From Anaerolinea sp. (GTDB lineage Bacteria; Chloroflexota; Anaerolineae; JAAEKA01): a stretch of DNA of 5,979 nucleotides. The position numbers were made by a program, and so were the translations under genes. The DNA lies in contig JACSRL010000088.1 in the NCBI GenBank assembly GCA_014879765.1, positions 1-5,979 of the forward strand, in the 5' to 3' direction. The notes under the pieces are model-generated. The model made no database searches. It was given only the letters and a program-made list of their open reading frames with translations, and was not told the DNA's origin. Shown here one piece after another: positions 4,785-5,979 of this stretch (position 1 is the stretch's first letter; every line of letters begins with the position of its first letter).

Positions 4785-5837
4785 ATGACCATCCATATCG
4801 AACAAATGCTGGGCGCCGACGCAGAGTATCTGCTGGGCTACAACACCCCCAAAGTCTCCAAGGACCTGCTGCACCTGCCTGGCCCCGACTACATCGACCG
4901 GGTGATGGCCATCACCGACCGGCCGCCGGCTGTGCTGCGCAACATGCAGCACATGTTCAACAACGGCCGGCTGGCCGGCACCGGCTTCCTCTCCATCCTG
5001 CCGGTGGACCAGGGTATCGAGCACTCGGCCGGGGCCTCCTTCGCCCCCAACCCGCTCTATTTCGACCCGGCCAACATCGTCGAGCTGGCGCTGGCGGGCG
5101 GCTGCAACGCGGTGGCCTCGACGCTGGGCGTGCTGGGCTCGGTGTCACGCAAGTACGCGCACAAGATCCCCTTTCTGGTCAAGCTCAACCACAACGAAAC
5201 GCTGACCTACCCGGCCATGTATGACCAGACGCTCTTTGCCAGCGTCGACCAGGCCTTCGATCTGGGCGCGGTGGCCGTGGGCGCCACCATCTACTTCGGC
5301 TCCCCCGAGGCCCGCCGCCAGATCATGGAGATCAGCGAGGCCTTCGCCCGCGCCCACGAGCTGGGCATGGTCACGGTGTTGTGGGCCTACCTGCGCAACC
5401 CCGGCTTCAAGAAGGATGGGGTGGACTACCACGTCTCGGCCGACCTGACCGGCCAGGGCAATCACCTGGGCGTCACCATCGAGGCCGACATCATCAAGCA
5501 GAAGATGGCCGAGAACAACGACGGCTACCGCAAGATCGGCTTTGGCAACACCAACAAGAAGGTCTACGACGAGCTGACCAGCGACCATCCCATCGACTTG
5601 GTGCGCTACCAGGTGGTGACCAGCTACATGGGCCGGGCCGGCCTGATCAACTCCGGCGGCGCGTCGGGCCAGAACGACTTCGCCGAGGCGGTGCGCACAG
5701 CAGTCATCAACAAGCGCGCAGGCGGCATGGGTCTGATCTCCGGCCGCAAGGCCTTCCAGCGCCCCATGGCCGACGGCGCCAGCCTGCTCAACGCCATCCA
5801 GGACGTCTACCTGGACGCCGCTGTCAGCGTGGCGTGA
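4785..5837 (+). CDS. fbaB: Fructose-bisphosphate aldolase class I (FbaB/DhnA type)
   Basis: A cytosolic Schiff-base aldolase that interconverts fructose 1,6-bisphosphate with dihydroxyacetone phosphate and glyceraldehyde 3-phosphate. It is 350 residues, the same length as E. coli FbaB, and alignable along its whole length from memory, with long near-identical stretches (RPPAVLRNMQ 46-55; GTGFLSILPVDQGIEHSAGA 65-84; KLNHNETL 133-140). Family features visible are the Asp of PVDQG (D75), the Tyr of WAYLR (Y202), the Schiff-base lysine in ADIIKQKMAEN (K238), and phosphate-binding SGG (290-292) and SGR (319-321). ATG 4785 has a strong AGGAGG 8 bases upstream and matches the family N-terminus. The gene appears monocistronic, with its own promoter and terminator. 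Its stop codon lies inside a heptamer repeat array. It resembles the bacterial FbaB branch rather than the shorter archaeal one. Confidence 0.97.
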   Translation: MTIHIEQMLGADAEYLLGYNTPKVSKDLLHLPGPDYIDRVMAITDRPPAVLRNMQHMFNNGRLAGTGFLSILPVDQGIEHSAGASFAPNPLYFDPANIVELALAGGCNAVASTLGVLGSVSRKYAHKIPFLVKLNHNETLTYPAMYDQTLFASVDQAFDLGAVAVGATIYFGSPEARRQIMEISEAFARAHELGMVTVLWAYLRNPGFKKDGVDYHVSADLTGQGNHLGVTIEADIIKQKMAENNDGYRKIGFGNTNKKVYDELTSDHPIDLVRYQVVTSYMGRAGLINSGGASGQNDFAEAVRTAVINKRAGGMGLISGRKAFQRPMADGASLLNAIQDVYLDAAVSVA

Positions 5838-5875
5838 TCGGTGATCGGTGAACAGTGATCCGTGAACAGTGAACA
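5834..5875 (+). repeat. Six tandem 7-bp repeats containing the fbaB stop codon
   Basis: Six consecutive heptamers start at 5834, 5841, 5848, 5855, 5862 and 5869. Three are GTGATC(G/C) and three are GTGAACA, all sharing GTGA. The first begins at the last base of the final sense codon, so its TGA is the stop of fbaB. A change in unit number would not alter the protein, because the stop is in the first unit. Confidence 0.9.
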
Positions 5876-5909
5876 GAAAGGGTCGGCCCCGCATGGCTGG
5901 CCCTTTCTT
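5875..5909 (+). terminator. Intrinsic terminator of fbaB
   Basis: A 14-bp stem (5875-5888 with 5895-5908, two G-U pairs) closes a 6-base loop. The GC-rich part is GGGTCGGCC opposite GGCTGGCCC, followed by TTTCTT. It lies 38 bp after the fbaB stop codon. The U-tract is short and interrupted, so efficiency may be moderate. Confidence 0.82.
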
Positions 5910-5917
5910 GTGGCATT

Positions 5918-5979
5918 AGAAACCGGGTTTTTGTCTCGCAGACCAAGGTCATGGCGCCATGAAAGGCCGTTGCGCAGAC
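5918..5979 (+). repeat. Dispersed palindromic repeat, copy C (cut by window end)
   Basis: Begins with the terminal repeat AGAAACCGGGTTTTT (5918-5932), 9 bp after the fbaB terminator stem. It carries a body segment absent from copies A and B, including the perfect palindrome CATGGCGCCATG (5950-5961). Bases 5958-5979 match copy A (82-104). Joining C to the right part of A predicts a full element of about 97 bp, so C appears to be the most complete copy, with its right end just past the window. Confidence 0.85.

Noticed and set aside
2908..4788. 626-codon plus-strand open frame over dcyD, the phasin-like gene and the intergenic region
   Set aside because: It crosses a strong terminator, reads antisense to the phasin-like gene, and begins inside dcyD in another frame; the product is Arg/Gly-rich shadow sequence followed by repeat translation.
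5145..5894. 249-codon minus-strand open frame opposite fbaB
   Set aside because: Shadow of fbaB; its N-terminus is translated from the heptamer array and terminator.

Overview
The window is high-GC bacterial chromosomal DNA with four genes in three transcription units. The codons are strongly G/C-ending, which produces long spurious ORFs on the opposite strand. No taxonomic marker is present. The gene style (a large methyltransferase-like protein with a Chloroflexota-looking C-terminus, a phasin-like protein, an FbaB aldolase) and the dispersed palindromic repeats would fit a Chloroflexota genome of the Anaerolineae/Caldilineae kind. That placement is inference from remembered families, not a search result.

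Layout. Bases 1-225 hold a hairpin-forming inverted repeat, a copy of a small dispersed repeat, and a strong-looking promoter whose predicted start point falls on the ATG of the first gene (a probable leaderless mRNA). Bases 226-3652 are a two-gene operon: an 812-residue DNA-methyltransferase-like protein whose key motifs look degraded, overlapping by 11 bp a PLP-dependent D-cysteine desulfhydrase (dcyD). A hairpin with U-tracts on both sides (3673-3725) ends this operon and the convergent gene facing it.

The convergent gene (3742-4395, minus strand) encodes a helical phasin-like protein with four tandem MPQRL octapeptides. Its promoter is near-consensus, and a perfect 19-bp palindrome sits on the predicted transcription start, a strong operator candidate. 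The 389-bp divergent intergenic region (4396-4784) also holds a second copy of the dispersed repeat and the promoter of the last gene, fbaB (4785-5837), a class I fructose-1,6-bisphosphate aldolase. After fbaB come an array of six heptamers that contains its stop codon, a terminator hairpin, and a third repeat copy cut by the window edge.

How the genes relate. Only the first two are plausibly co-expressed. DcyD would turn D-cysteine into pyruvate, sulfide and ammonia, and FbaB is a central-carbon enzyme. A phasin-like protein would coat storage granules if the organism makes them. No shared pathway is evident, and I see no defence island, prophage, CRISPR array or RNA gene. The most unusual material is the suspected methyltransferase pseudoenzyme, the palindromic operator, the small MITE-like repeat family placed at every transcription-unit boundary except the convergent one, and the heptamer array spanning a stop codon.
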